From NCBI GenBank assembly GCA_039519185.1, contig CM076847.1, positions 54,443,708 through 54,507,707 on the forward strand: 64,000 nt of DNA, read 5' to 3'. The position numbers and the translations under genes were made by a program. The number at the start of each line of letters is the position of its first letter. Position 1 is the first letter of the stretch. The DNA comes from Astragalus membranaceus. Taxonomy: Eukaryota; Streptophyta; Magnoliopsida; Fabales; Fabaceae. Shown here one piece after another: positions 45,317-57,353 of the stretch. The notes beneath the pieces were generated by a model. It was not told the DNA's origin. It saw only the letters and a list, made by a program, of their open reading frames with translations, and made no database searches.

Positions 45317-47990
45317 TGTAACACCCCAAAATTAATTAAATAGTTATTTAGTATTTATTTAATTAATTAAATAGGAGTTGGTGATAGAAATAATAATAAT
45401 GATGATAATAATAATAATAATATTGGGTGGTTTTAGTTATTAATATATTATTTTATTTATCTGAAGGGGGTGGTGTTGGTACTTCGGAGGTGTTAGGATT
45501 GGCCCAGTGCGCCAAGCCCAAGCCCGTAGACTTGAGCTGTTAGGCGCTAGGTTAGTGAAGTGGCGCCTCATTTGTGAAAAAAGAAAAGAAAGCGTGAGTG
45601 AGAGAAGAGAAAGGAGAGAGCGTGAGAAGAGAGGAAGAAAGGAGAAAAATAGCGCAAGGGAGAAGAAAGAAGAAGAGAGGGGCGCGACTTCCATAGGAGA
45701 GGAGAGGAGCTCAGTTGCTGTGGTTACTCGGTGTGCACGTGGAGGGATCCCTGTCGTCGGTGAAACCAAGGTAAGGGTGGGTCTTGCCTTATAATAGGGA
45801 TCATAATGGGATGTATGTAGGGGTTAGGATCTATGTCGTTTTTGTATTGATTTTGATATTGATGAGTTGTATGTATGTATTGATCACTATATGGCTTGTT
45901 GATGTTTTGCGAATTGTTCATATAATTGATGAATTTCGAATTGCGTACTAAGTGCTCGAATAAATGTATAAATGATGATGTTGGGCTGAATTCATTGAGT
46001 TGGAGTAATTTTGTGGTGTTTGAAATAGTTGATGATGATTGAGCACTTGGTACTCATGTGTTGTTGTTGGTGAATTTGATGTTTTGGGTGTTATAGGCGC
46101 ATAAGGCGCCCTTGTGGTATTTTTTTTAGTGTTGCTGGAAATTGTTGTCTAGGTGCGGAATTAGGCACCCTTGAGTGGGGTGCCCCGCGCCAAGTATTGA
46201 CGTTGTCGGAATTTTGGTCATGGAAGTAGGCGCCCTTGTGCTAGGCGCCCCGTGCCAAATTATTGTGTTTTGGCTAAGTGTATTTTGTGTTGTGTTTGTG
46301 TGCCATGTGCTAAGTGCATCTTATGTTGTGTTTGCGTGCCAAGTGCCAAGTCAGTGTGTGTTGGTGATGCCTTGGTGTGGGTGTGTGCATAGGCGCCTAG
46401 GGTGCCATGGTGATGGTGATGATGGTTGTCCATATGGTTTTGGTGTTTTTAAATAAAAATGGATTTTTGGGGTGAGTGGGGATTTTAGATGGTGGAAAAG
46501 AAATATAATTTTGATGTTTTAAAATTGAGAAAAATTGATGTTTGGGCTGAATTTGTGTAAAAATCTGGTTCTGGCAGTGTGTTGGGCGCCAGGCGCCCTG
46601 TGCTGGGCGCCAAGGGCTCTGTGGGTGTGGCTGGGCAAGTGTGGCGCGCGCCTGGGCGCTGGGCGCCTGCTGTGCGTGTGTGTGTTGCACGCCTGGGCGC
46701 TGGGCGCCTGCTTGTGTGCGTGTGTGTGTGGCGCGCGCCTGGCGCTGGGCGCCTGTTGTGCGCGCGGGCGTGCGTGTGTTGCCTGGGCGCTGGGCGCCTA
46801 AGGCGCCAGTTTCCAGCAGTGTTGCCTAATTTTTCCTAAATTTGTTTTTAACGTAACTTTTGACTCGGGTGTCCGTTTTTGGTGGTTCAAAGTGCGTCAC
46901 GACGCTCATTTAATTGTCTATCTGTTTGTCCAGGCCAAAACCAAAATTTAATATTTTTCCCCGGTCGTTTCTGAAAGTCTCAAGTGACTGTGTACTAGTT
47001 GTTGTTTGGATTGGAAATCGCTACTGTTTCTTTTAAATAAAATGTTGGTGTTCTTCATGAGACTAAGGGACTGATCCTTGTATTTTGAAATGGTGTTATC
47101 ACGGTGAAAGTAGTGTTCTGTGTAACAGTGAGGTATGCAAATAAATATATATATATATATATGGTGTATATTATTATTGGTGAATGGGGTCTGTGATTCT
47201 CTTTTGGGTGTTGGTGAATAAACAACTGTTGGTGAATATGCTATGCCTTTATTTATTTGGTGATTCTGGTGTGTGGTGCATTGTCATGGTGTCGCATAAT
47301 CATATGCATGATTTTGGTGAATAGGCTTCGGCCTCGGGCTTCGGCCTTATTATAAATTTTGGTGAATGCCCTCAAGGCTCATTTTTGGTGAATGGATCCA
47401 CATGCATATGCCCGTGGAGTTTTGGGTTGCATCTCATACATTAAACATACAGTTGGTGAATGTTTTGGTGATTATTTATTTGGTGATTGTTTGGTGATTA
47501 CTTTTAGTTGGTGATTGTTTGGTGAATATTTAGTTGGTGATGAATTGGTGATTAATTTCGATTGACTGAACTGGTGATTAAAGTGAATTTGCTGTAATTG
47601 ATGTAGTCCTGTATCTGTACATACTACTCCTTATGTACTTTATTATAGGGTTTGAGACTCACCCCTTTTTGTTGATTTTTACTTTACAGGTAACCGTACT
47701 TGAAGGCTTTGACCTTCATTCCCTTGAGTTCGAGTCGCTCTGATACGTAGCACCTGGGGGGCGTCTTATTAGATAGTGATTTTGTCTTGTACGACTTGTT
47801 GGATTTTATTTTAACGTTGTAACCGTATTTTTGAGTAATGGCCCGCCCATGATGCCACGTAATGATTTTAATTTAAGTTAAACAATTGACGTGTTTTTGA
47901 AGTAAATGTAGCATTCCGTTTCAAAAAAAAAAAGTAATTTGTGCACTCTGATAATTGTTATAAATGAAAGGGGTAGAAACGGGTGTTACA
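45317..47990 (+). repeat. Gag-only array LTR 1 (2674 bp)
   Basis: TGTAACACCCC to CGGGTGTTACA. Modules in order: TAA repeats, AT-rich TATA-like stretch (about 45435-45465), GA-rich tract (about 45585-45710), donor AAG|GTAAGGG (GT at 45771), GGCGCC and GCGCGCC cluster (about 46098-46815), TTTTGACTCGGGTGTCCG (about 46857), (TA)n at 47143-47162, CTTCGGCCT repeats (about 47325-47350), many TTGGTGATT/AAT repeats (about 47450-47580), and pyrimidine-rich TTTACAG|GT (47699/47700). It differs from LTRs 2-4 at several sites, for example A instead of G after the first TGTAACACCCC. Confidence 0.93.
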
Positions 47991-48093
47991 TAGTGGTATC
48001 AGAGCAGTTCGGTCTGTCCGGCCGGTAGTCGAGTCGTCGTGTTGAGTAACATTGAGTTTGTTACTCGTTTCTGAATTCTGTTTTCTGTTGCAG
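45771..48093 (+). other. Putative leader intron, gag-only copy 1 (LTR to gag)
   Basis: Donor AAG|GTAAGGG in LTR 1 and acceptor TTTTCTGTTGCAG| (ends 48093), seven bases before the gag ATG. Equivalent pairs are 49897/52219 and 54017/56339 in copies 2 and 3. The primer-binding site lies inside the intron. Prediction from consensus only. Confidence 0.45.
47994..48005 (+). promoter_or_regulatory. Primer-binding site, initiator-Met tRNA (gag-only copy 1)
   Basis: TGGTATCAGAGC three bases after LTR 1, followed by GGTCTGTCCGGCC as in element B. Confidence 0.92.
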
Positions 48094-48100
48094 TGCTAGA

Positions 48101-49087
48101 ATGGCCAGACGGGACGATGCTGCAATTGCTGCTGCCTTGCAGGCTATAGCCGGGGTGATGGGTAATATACCCGGTGCTGTTAATGACGGGACGCGCAATT
48201 TGGCTACATTCCAGAGAGAGAACCCACCTACCTTTAAGGGTCGGTACAACCCGGATGGAGCGTTGTCATGGCTGAAGGAGATAGAGCGGGTCTTTCGTGT
48301 CATGGAGTGTACTCCAGCTCAGAAAGTGAAGTTTGGGACTCATATGCTAGCAGAGGAAGCTGACGACTGGTGGTTGGGAATGCTGCGAAGATTGGAAAAT
48401 GCTGGTGAGGAAGTGACTTGGGAGGTTTTCACAAGAGAGTTCAAGAGAAAGTACTACCCTGAGGATGTGCGAGCCAAGAAAGAAGTGGAGTTTTTAGAGC
48501 TGAAGCAGGGAGACAAGACTGTGGCTGATTATGCCGCCAAGTTTGAGGAGCTGGCCCAATTTTGTCCTTATTATGCTAATGATGCCAATTCTGAATTTTC
48601 AAAATGTGTCAAATTCGAGAGTGGTCTGCGTCCTGATATAAAGAAAGCAATTGGATATCAAGAGATTCGGGTCTTCGCTAGATTGGTTGATAAGTGTAGG
48701 ATCTATGAGGAAGACAGTTCTGCTGCTTACAAGGCTGTGAAGGAGAAGAGAAATTCTCAGTTTAGGGGAAAGCCCTATGATGTTTCAGGTGGTAAGGGCA
48801 AGGGAGAGGAGAGTTCGGGCAGGAAGCCAAGTGGGGGAGACGCTACTGCGGGCATTGTGTGTCATAAGTGTGGAAAGCCGGGACATAAGAGTCCCGATTG
48901 CATGGCCTTCAAGTGTTTCAAGTGTGGCAAGGAAGGTCACGTAGCTGCTAAGTGCGAGAAGAGAGACGTTGTTTGCTACAACTGTGGGGAGATGGGACAT
49001 ATTAGTACCAAGTGTTCCAAGCCGAAGAAAGAGAAGTCTAGTGGGAGGGTGTTTGCCTTGGTGGGCACTGAGTCTACTGAAGAATGA
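48101..49087 (+). CDS. gag: Gag protein, gag-only copy 1
   Basis: The protein has 328 residues. The capsid region (about 35-205) shares FQRENPPTFKG, YNPDGAL, THMLAEEADDWWL, KYYPED and GLRP.IKKAIGYQ with the Gag of element B. Three zinc knuckles C-X2-C-X4-H-X4-C are at 254-267, 272-285 and 292-305. The frame stops after VGTESTEE, the point where B continues into protease. Gag would form particles and bind RNA; enzymes would have to come from another element. Copy 1 differs from copies 2 and 3 at a few sites, and those I saw (in the codons for N33, P42/T44 and G231-K232) are silent. The ATG is chosen because it aligns with B's start and directly follows an acceptor-like site. Confidence 0.95.
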   Translation: MARRDDAAIAAALQAIAGVMGNIPGAVNDGTRNLATFQRENPPTFKGRYNPDGALSWLKEIERVFRVMECTPAQKVKFGTHMLAEEADDWWLGMLRRLENAGEEVTWEVFTREFKRKYYPEDVRAKKEVEFLELKQGDKTVADYAAKFEELAQFCPYYANDANSEFSKCVKFESGLRPDIKKAIGYQEIRVFARLVDKCRIYEEDSSAAYKAVKEKRNSQFRGKPYDVSGGKGKGEESSGRKPSGGDATAGIVCHKCGKPGHKSPDCMAFKCFKCGKEGHVAAKCEKRDVVCYNCGEMGHISTKCSKPKKEKSSGRVFALVGTESTEE

Positions 49088-49107
49088 TGATCATTTCGGA
49101 GGTATGT

Positions 49108-49380
49108 ATTTCGTTAGAGTTTTCCGCTAAACCTATTGTCGATATCGATGCCGCTCATTGTTTTAATACTGCTGAATGTTGTGAATGCTTAAGTCTTGTG
49201 TTGTCTTCTCTGATTGGTCTTATGTTGTCTGGTGTGTTCCTTGTGTTCCTTGTCGATCTTCGACATAGACCTTGTTGCGAGTTTTGTTGTTTGTCGTTGG
49301 GTGAATTAATTGTAATCGTGGGTACGGACTAGTTAGAGCATAACCGTGAGGATGTCAATTGTCGTAGCCAGCCGGTGAGT
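49108..49380 (+). pseudogene. Protease remnant, gag-only copy 1
   Basis: After the gag stop one frame reads KPIVDIDAAHCFNTAECCE...LSLVLSS...CLSLGELIVIVGTD, a stop at 49330-49332, then LEHNREDVNCRS. This follows the protease of element B (IVDTSATHCFIAADC, LALSS, LPLSGLDVILGMNWLEHN) with gaps and a lost active site (Asp-Ile-Asp in place of Asp-Thr-Gly). Everything from here to the polypurine tract in B has been deleted. Confidence 0.8.
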
Positions 49381-49399
49381 TAGGGAGATGTTGATGCGA

Positions 49400-49436
49400 A
49401 TTTTCGAGGACGAAAATAATATAAGTGGGGGAGAGT
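49400..49436 (+). promoter_or_regulatory. Pre-PPT hairpin and polypurine tract (gag-only copy 1)
   Basis: ATTTTCG-AGGA-CGAAAAT (49400-49417), then AAGTGGGGGAGAGT (49423-49436) abutting LTR 2. Confidence 0.87.
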
Positions 49437-52116
49437 TGTAACACCCCGAAATTAATTAAATAGTTATTTAGTATTTATTTAATTAATTAAATAGGAGTTG
49501 GTGATAGAAATAATAATAATGATGATAATAATAATAATAATAATAATATTGGGTGGTTTTAGTTATTAATATATTATTTTATTTATCTGAAGGGGGTGGT
49601 GTTGGTACTTCGGAGGTGTTAGGATTGGCCCAGTGCGCCAAGCCCAAGCCCGTAGACTTGAGCTGTTAGGCGCTAGGTTAGTGAAGTGGCGCCTCATTTG
49701 TGAAAAAAGAAAAGAAAGCGTGAGTGAGAGAAGAGAAAGGAGAGAGCGTGAGAAGAGAGGAAGAAAGGAGAAAAATAGCGCAAGGGAGAAGAAAGAAGAA
49801 GAGAGGGGCGCGACTTCCATAGGAGAGGAGAGGAGCTCAGTTGCTGTGGTTACTCGGTGTGCACGTGGAGGGATCCCTGTCGTCGGTGAAACCAAGGTAA
49901 GGGTGGGTCTTGCCTTATAATAGGGATCATAATGGGATGTATGTAGGGGTTAGGATCTATGTCGTTTTTGTATTGATTTTGATATTGATGAGTTGTATGT
50001 ATGTATTGATCACTATATGGCTTGTTGATGTTTTGCGAATTGTTCATATAAGTGATGAATTTCGAATTGCGTACTAAGTGCTCGAATAAATGTATAAATG
50101 ATGATGTTGGGCTGAATTCATTGAGTTGGAGTAATTTTGTGGTGTTTGAAATAGTTGATGATGATTGAGCACTTGGTACTCATGTGTTGTTGTTGGTGAA
50201 TTTGATGTTTTGGGTGTTATAGGCGCATAAGGCGCCCTTGTGGTATTTTTTTTAGTGTTGCTGGAAATTGTTGTCTAGGTGCGGAATTAGGCGCCCTTGA
50301 GTGGGGTGCCCCGCGCCAAGTATTGACGTTGTCGGAATTTTGGTCATGGAAGTAGGCGCCCTTGTGCTAGGCGCCCCGTGCCAAATTATTGTGTTTTGGC
50401 TAAGTGTATTTTGTGTTGTGTTTGTGTGCCATGTGCTAAGTGCATCTTATGTTGTGTTTGCGGGCCAAGTGCCAAGTCAGTGTGTGTTGGTGATGCCTTG
50501 GTGTGGGTGTGTGCATAGGCGCCTAGGGTGCCATGGTGATGGTGATGATGGTTGTCCATATGGTTTTGGTGTTTTTAAATAAAAATGGATTTTTGGGGTG
50601 AGTGGGGATTTTAGATGGTGGAAAAGAAATATAATTTTGATGTTTTAAAATTGAGAAAAATTGATGTTTGGGCTGAATTTGTGTAAAAATCTGGTTCTGG
50701 CAGTGTGCTGGGCGCCAGGCGCCCTGTGCTGGGCGCCAAGGGCGCTGTGGGTGTGGCTGGGCAAGTGTGGCGCGCGCCTGGGCGCTGGGCGCCTGCTGTG
50801 CGTGTGTGTGTTGCACGCCTGGGCGCTGGGCGCCTGCTTGCGTGCGTGTGTGTGTGGCGCGCGCCTGGCGCTGGGCGCCTGTTGTGCGCGCGGGCGTGCG
50901 TGTGTTGCCTGGGCGCTGGGCGCCTAAGGCGCCAGTTTCCAGCAGTGTTGCCTAATTTTTCCTAAATTTGTTTTTAACGTAACTTTTGACTCGGGTGTCC
51001 GTTTTTGGTGGTTCAAAGTGCGTCACGACGCTCATTTAATTGTCTATCTGTTTGTCCAGGCCAAAACCAAAATTTAATATTTTTCCCCGGTCGTTTCTGA
51101 AAGTCTCAAGTGACTGTGTACTAGTTGTTGTTTGGATTGGAAATCGCTACTGTTTCTTTTAAATAAAATGTTGGTGTTCTTCATGAGACTAAGGGACTGA
51201 TCCTTGTATTTTGAAATGGTGTTATCACGGTGAAAGTAGTGTTCTGTGTAACAGTGAGGTATGCAAATAAATATATATATATATATATGGTGTATATTAT
51301 TATTGGTGAATGGGGTCTGTGATTCTCTTTTGGGTGTTGGTGAATAAACAACTGTTGGTGAATATGCTATGCCATTATTTATTTGGTGATTCTGGTGTGT
51401 GGTGCATTGTCATGGTGTCGCATAATCATATGCATGATTTTGGTGAATAGGCTTCGGCCTCGGGCTTCGGCCTTATTATAAATTTTGGTGAATGCCCTCA
51501 AGGCTCATTTTTGGTGAATGGATCCACATGCATATGCCCGTGGAGTTTTGGGTTGCATCTCATACATTAAACATATAGTTGGTGAATGTTTTGGTGATTA
51601 TTTATTTGGTGATTGTTTGGTGATTACTTTTAGTTGGTGATTGTTTGGTGAATATTTAGTTGGTGATGAATTGGTGATTAATTTCGATTGACTGAACTGG
51701 TGATTAAAGTGAATTTGCTGTAATTGATGTAGTCCTGTATCTGTACATACTACTCCTTATGTACTTTATTATAGGGTTTGAGACTCACCCCTTTTTGTTG
51801 ATTTTTACTTTACAGGTAACCGTACTTGAAGGCTTTGACCTTCATTCCCTTGAGTTCGAGTCGCTCTGATACGTAGCACCTGGGGGCGTCTTATTAGATA
51901 GTGATTTTGTCTTGTACGACTTGTTGGATTTTATTTTAACGTTGTAACCGTATTTTTGAGTAATGGCCCGCCCATGATGCCACGTAATGATTTTAATTTA
52001 AGTTAAACAATTGACGTGTTTTTGAAGTAAATGTAGCATTCCGTTTCAAAAAAAAAAAAGTAATTTGTGCACTCTGATAATTGTTATAAATGAAAGGGGT
52101 AGAAACGGGTGTTACA
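49437..52116 (+). repeat. Gag-only array LTR 2 (2680 bp)
   Basis: Serves as 3' LTR of copy 1 and 5' LTR of copy 2. It has six extra bases (two TAA units) near 49540. It shares GCGGGCCAAG (near 50460) and CCTGGGGGCG (near 51880) with LTR 3, where LTRs 1 and 4 have GCGTGCCAAG and CCTGGGGGGCG. Confidence 0.93.
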
Positions 52117-52119
52117 TAG

Positions 52120-52131
52120 TGGTATCAGAGC
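52120..52131 (+). promoter_or_regulatory. Primer-binding site, initiator-Met tRNA (gag-only copy 2)
   Basis: TGGTATCAGAGC three bases after LTR 2. Confidence 0.92.
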
Positions 52132-52226
52132 AGTTCGGTCTGTCCGGCCGGTAGTCGAGTCGTCGTGTTGAGTAACATTGAGTTTGTTACTCGTTTCTGA
52201 ATTCTGTTTTCTGTTGCAGTGCTAGA

Positions 52227-53213
52227 ATGGCCAGACGGGACGATGCTGCAATTGCTGCTGCCTTGCAGGCTATAGCCGGGGTGATGGGTAATATACCCGG
52301 TGCTGTTAATGACGGGACGCGCAACTTGGCTACATTCCAGAGAGAGAACCCACCCACCTTTAAGGGTCGGTACAACCCGGATGGAGCGTTGTCATGGCTG
52401 AAGGAGATAGAGCGGGTCTTTCGTGTCATGGAGTGTACTCCAGCTCAGAAAGTGAAGTTTGGGACTCATATGCTAGCAGAGGAAGCTGACGACTGGTGGT
52501 TGGGAATGCTGCGAAGATTGGAAAATGCTGGTGAGGAAGTGACTTGGGAGGTTTTCACAAGAGAGTTCAAGAGAAAGTACTACCCTGAGGATGTGCGAGC
52601 CAAGAAAGAAGTGGAGTTTTTAGAGCTGAAGCAGGGAGACAAGACTGTGGCTGATTATGCCGCCAAGTTTGAGGAGCTGGCCCAATTTTGTCCTTATTAT
52701 GCTAATGATGCCAATTCTGAATTTTCAAAATGTGTCAAATTCGAGAGTGGTCTGCGTCCTGATATAAAGAAAGCAATTGGATATCAAGAGATTCGGGTCT
52801 TCGCTAGATTGGTTGATAAGTGTAGGATCTATGAGGAAGACAGTTCTGCTGCTTACAAGGCTGTGAAGGAGAAGAGAAATTCTCAGTTTAGGGGAAAGCC
52901 CTATGATGTTTCAGGTGGTAAAGGCAAGGGAGAGGAGAGTTCGGGCAGGAAGCCAAGTGGGGGAGACGCTACTGCGGGCATTGTGTGTCATAAGTGTGGA
53001 AAGCCGGGACATAAGAGTCCCGATTGCATGGCCTTCAAGTGTTTCAAGTGTGGCAAGGAAGGTCACGTAGCTGCTAAGTGCGAGAAGAGAGACGTTGTTT
53101 GCTACAACTGTGGGGAGATGGGACATATTAGTACCAAGTGTTCCAAGCCGAAGAAAGAGAAGTCTAGTGGGAGGGTGTTTGCCTTGGTGGGCACTGAGTC
53201 TACTGAAGAATGA
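52227..53213 (+). CDS. gag: Gag protein, gag-only copy 2
   Basis: Encodes the same 328 residues as copy 1, with three zinc knuckles and the stop at the gag/protease boundary. I found no nucleotide difference from copy 3 within the frame, whereas copy 1 differs silently at a few codons. Copies 2 and 3 are therefore the product of the most recent duplication. Confidence 0.95.
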   Translation: MARRDDAAIAAALQAIAGVMGNIPGAVNDGTRNLATFQRENPPTFKGRYNPDGALSWLKEIERVFRVMECTPAQKVKFGTHMLAEEADDWWLGMLRRLENAGEEVTWEVFTREFKRKYYPEDVRAKKEVEFLELKQGDKTVADYAAKFEELAQFCPYYANDANSEFSKCVKFESGLRPDIKKAIGYQEIRVFARLVDKCRIYEEDSSAAYKAVKEKRNSQFRGKPYDVSGGKGKGEESSGRKPSGGDATAGIVCHKCGKPGHKSPDCMAFKCFKCGKEGHVAAKCEKRDVVCYNCGEMGHISTKCSKPKKEKSSGRVFALVGTESTEE

Positions 53214-53233
53214 TGATCATTTCGGAGGTATGT

Positions 53234-53506
53234 ATTTCGTTAGAGTTTTCCGCTAAACCTATTGTCGATATCGATGCCGCTCATTGTTTTAATACTGCTG
53301 AATGTTGTGAATGCTTAAGTCTTGTGTTGTCTTCTCTGATTGGTCTTATGTTGTCTGGTGTGTTCCTTGTGTTCCTTGTCGATCTTCGACATAGACCTTG
53401 TTGCGAGTTTTGTTGTTTGTCGTTGGGTGAATTAATTGTAATCGTGGGTACGGACTAGTTAGAGCATAACCGTGAGGATGTCAATTGTCGTAGCCAGCCG
53501 GTGAGT
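53234..53506 (+). pseudogene. Protease remnant, gag-only copy 2
   Basis: Same decayed protease piece as at 49108-49380, with the stop at 53456-53458. Confidence 0.8.
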
Positions 53507-53525
53507 TAGGGAGATGTTGATGCGA

Positions 53526-53562
53526 ATTTTCGAGGACGAAAATAATATAAGTGGGGGAGAGT
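53526..53562 (+). promoter_or_regulatory. Pre-PPT hairpin and polypurine tract (gag-only copy 2)
   Basis: Hairpin 53526-53543 and polypurine tract 53549-53562, identical to copy 1. Confidence 0.87.
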
Positions 53563-56236
53563 TGTAACACCCCGAAATTAATTAAATAGTTATTTAGTAT
53601 TTATTTAATTAATTAAATAGGAGTTGGTGATAGAAATAATAATAATGATGATAATAATAATAATAATATTGGGTGGTTTTAGTTATTAATATATTATTTT
53701 ATTTATCTGAAGGGGGTGGTGTTGGTACTTCGGAGGTGTTAGGATTGGCCCAGTGCGCCAAGCCCAAGCCCGTAGACTTGAGCTGTTAGGCGCTAGGTTA
53801 GTGAAGTGGCGCCTCATTTGTGAAAAAAGAAAAGAAAGCGTGAGTGAGAGAAGAGAAAGGAGAGAGCGTGAGAAGAGAGGAAGAAAGGAGAAAAATAGCG
53901 CAAGGGAGAAGAAAGAAGAAGAGAGGGGCGCGACTTCCATAGGAGAGGAGAGGAGCTCAGTTGCTGTGGTTACTCGGTGTGCACGTGGAGGGATCCCTGT
54001 CGTCGGTGAAACCAAGGTAAGGGTGGGTCTTGCCTTATAATAGGGATCATAATGGGATGTATGTAGGGGTTAGGATCTATGTCGTTTTTGTATTGATTTT
54101 GATATTGATGAGTTGTATGTATGTATTGATCACTATATGGCTTGTTGATGTTTTGCGAATTGTTCATATAAGTGATGAATTTCGAATTGCGTACTAAGTG
54201 CTCGAATAAATGTATAAATGATGATGTTGGGCTGAATTCATTGAGTTGGAGTAATTTTGTGGTGTTTGAAATAGTTGATGATGATTGAGCACTTGGTACT
54301 CATGTGTTGTTGTTGGTGAATTTGATGTTTTGGGTGTTATAGGCGCATAAGGCGCCCTTGTGGTATTTTTTTTAGTGTTGCTGGAAATTGTTGTCTAGGT
54401 GCGGAATTAGGCGCCCTTGAGTGGGGTGCCCCGCGCCAAGTATTGACGTTGTCGGAATTTTGGTCATGGAAGTAGGCGCCCTTGTGCTAGGCGCCCCGTG
54501 CCAAATTATTGTGTTTTGGCTAAGTGTATTTTGTGTTGTGTTTGTGTGCCATGTGCTAAGTGCATCTTATGTTGTGTTTGCGGGCCAAGTGCCAAGTCAG
54601 TGTGTGTTGGTGATGCCTTGGTGTGGGTGTGTGCATAGGCGCCTAGGGTGCCATGGTGATGGTGATGATGGTTGTCCATATGGTTTTGGTGTTTTTAAAT
54701 AAAAATGGATTTTTGGGGTGAGTGGGGATTTTAGATGGTGGAAAAGAAATATAATTTTGATGTTTTAAAATTGAGAAAAATTGATGTTTGGGCTGAATTT
54801 GTGTAAAAATCTGGTTCTGGCAGTGTGCTGGGCGCCAGGCGCCCTGTGCTGGGCGCCAAGGGCGCTGTGGGTGTGGCTGGGCAAGTGTGGCGCGCGCCTG
54901 GGCGCTGGGCGCCTGCTGTGCGTGTGTGTGTTGCACGCCTGGGCGCTGGGCGCCTGCTTGCGTGCGTGTGTGTGTGGCGCGCGCCTGGCGCTGGGCGCCT
55001 GTTGTGCGCGCGGGCGTGCGTGTGTTGCCTGGGCGCTGGGCGCCTAAGGCGCCAGTTTCCAGCAGTGTTGCCTAATTTTTCCTAAATTTGTTTTTAACGT
55101 AACTTTTGACTCGGGTGTCCGTTTTTGGTGGTTCAAAGTGCGTCACGACGCTCATTTAATTGTCTATCTGTTTGTCCAGGCCAAAACCAAAATTTAATAT
55201 TTTTCCCCGGTCGTTTCTGAAAGTCTCAAGTGACTGTGTACTAGTTGTTGTTTGGATTGGAAATCGCTACTGTTTCTTTTAAATAAAATGTTGGTGTTCT
55301 TCATGAGACTAAGGGACTGATCCTTGTATTTTGAAATGGTGTTATCACGGTGAAAGTAGTGTTCTGTGTAACAGTGAGGTATGCAAATAAATATATATAT
55401 ATATATATGGTGTATATTATTATTGGTGAATGGGGTCTGTGATTCTCTTTTGGGTGTTGGTGAATAAACAACTGTTGGTGAATATGCTATGCCATTATTT
55501 ATTTGGTGATTCTGGTGTGTGGTGCATTGTCATGGTGTCGCATAATCATATGCATGATTTTGGTGAATAGGCTTCGGCCTCGGGCTTCGGCCTTATTATA
55601 AATTTTGGTGAATGCCCTCAAGGCTCATTTTTGGTGAATGGATCCACATGCATATGCCCGTGGAGTTTTGGGTTGCATCTCATACATTAAACATACAGTT
55701 GGTGAATGTTTTGGTGATTATTTATTTGGTGATTGTTTGGTGATTACTTTTAGTTGGTGATTGTTTGGTGAATATTTAGTTGGTGATGAATTGGTGATTA
55801 ATTTCGATTGACTGAACTGGTGATTAAAGTGAATTTGCTGTAATTGATGTAGTCCTGTATCTGTACATACTACTCCTTATGTACTTTATTATAGGGTTTG
55901 AGACTCACCCCTTTTTGTTGATTTTTACTTTACAGGTAACCGTACTTGAAGGCTTTGACCTTCATTCCCTTGAGTTCGAGTCGCTCTGATACGTAGCACC
56001 TGGGGGCGTCTTATTAGATAGTGATTTTGTCTTGTACGACTTGTTGGATTTTATTTTAACGTTGTAACCGTATTTTTGAGTAATGGCCCGCCCATGATGC
56101 CACGTAATGATTTTAATTTAAGTTAAACAATTGACGTGTTTTTGAAGTAAATGTAGCATTCCGTTTCAAAAAAAAAAAAGTAATTTGTGCACTCTGATAA
56201 TTGTTATAAATGAAAGGGGTAGAAACGGGTGTTACA
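53563..56236 (+). repeat. Gag-only array LTR 3 (2674 bp)
   Basis: Closest to LTR 2; the main differences are the shorter TAA run and ACATACAG rather than ACATATAG near 55690. Serves as 3' LTR of copy 2 and 5' LTR of copy 3. Confidence 0.93.
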
Positions 56237-56239
56237 TAG

Positions 56240-56251
56240 TGGTATCAGAGC
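56240..56251 (+). promoter_or_regulatory. Primer-binding site, initiator-Met tRNA (gag-only copy 3)
   Basis: TGGTATCAGAGC three bases after LTR 3. Confidence 0.92.
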
Positions 56252-56346
56252 AGTTCGGTCTGTCCGGCCGGTAGTCGAGTCGTCGTGTTGAGTAACATTG
56301 AGTTTGTTACTCGTTTCTGAATTCTGTTTTCTGTTGCAGTGCTAGA

Positions 56347-57333
56347 ATGGCCAGACGGGACGATGCTGCAATTGCTGCTGCCTTGCAGGCTATAGCCGGG
56401 GTGATGGGTAATATACCCGGTGCTGTTAATGACGGGACGCGCAACTTGGCTACATTCCAGAGAGAGAACCCACCCACCTTTAAGGGTCGGTACAACCCGG
56501 ATGGAGCGTTGTCATGGCTGAAGGAGATAGAGCGGGTCTTTCGTGTCATGGAGTGTACTCCAGCTCAGAAAGTGAAGTTTGGGACTCATATGCTAGCAGA
56601 GGAAGCTGACGACTGGTGGTTGGGAATGCTGCGAAGATTGGAAAATGCTGGTGAGGAAGTGACTTGGGAGGTTTTCACAAGAGAGTTCAAGAGAAAGTAC
56701 TACCCTGAGGATGTGCGAGCCAAGAAAGAAGTGGAGTTTTTAGAGCTGAAGCAGGGAGACAAGACTGTGGCTGATTATGCCGCCAAGTTTGAGGAGCTGG
56801 CCCAATTTTGTCCTTATTATGCTAATGATGCCAATTCTGAATTTTCAAAATGTGTCAAATTCGAGAGTGGTCTGCGTCCTGATATAAAGAAAGCAATTGG
56901 ATATCAAGAGATTCGGGTCTTCGCTAGATTGGTTGATAAGTGTAGGATCTATGAGGAAGACAGTTCTGCTGCTTACAAGGCTGTGAAGGAGAAGAGAAAT
57001 TCTCAGTTTAGGGGAAAGCCCTATGATGTTTCAGGTGGTAAAGGCAAGGGAGAGGAGAGTTCGGGCAGGAAGCCAAGTGGGGGAGACGCTACTGCGGGCA
57101 TTGTGTGTCATAAGTGTGGAAAGCCGGGACATAAGAGTCCCGATTGCATGGCCTTCAAGTGTTTCAAGTGTGGCAAGGAAGGTCACGTAGCTGCTAAGTG
57201 CGAGAAGAGAGACGTTGTTTGCTACAACTGTGGGGAGATGGGACATATTAGTACCAAGTGTTCCAAGCCGAAGAAAGAGAAGTCTAGTGGGAGGGTGTTT
57301 GCCTTGGTGGGCACTGAGTCTACTGAAGAATGA
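56347..57333 (+). CDS. gag: Gag protein, gag-only copy 3
   Basis: Third intact copy of the same 328-residue Gag, 4120 bases after copy 2 with the same start and stop context. The capsid region is about 35-205 and knuckles are at 254-267, 272-285 and 292-305. No pol follows. Confidence 0.95.
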   Translation: MARRDDAAIAAALQAIAGVMGNIPGAVNDGTRNLATFQRENPPTFKGRYNPDGALSWLKEIERVFRVMECTPAQKVKFGTHMLAEEADDWWLGMLRRLENAGEEVTWEVFTREFKRKYYPEDVRAKKEVEFLELKQGDKTVADYAAKFEELAQFCPYYANDANSEFSKCVKFESGLRPDIKKAIGYQEIRVFARLVDKCRIYEEDSSAAYKAVKEKRNSQFRGKPYDVSGGKGKGEESSGRKPSGGDATAGIVCHKCGKPGHKSPDCMAFKCFKCGKEGHVAAKCEKRDVVCYNCGEMGHISTKCSKPKKEKSSGRVFALVGTESTEE

Positions 57334-57353
57334 TGATCATTTCGGAGGTATGT

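Noticed and set aside
49084..49332. 82-residue frame overlapping the gag stop as a new gene
   Set aside because: It aligns with decayed protease and has an ATG only by overlap with the gag stop; treated as a remnant.
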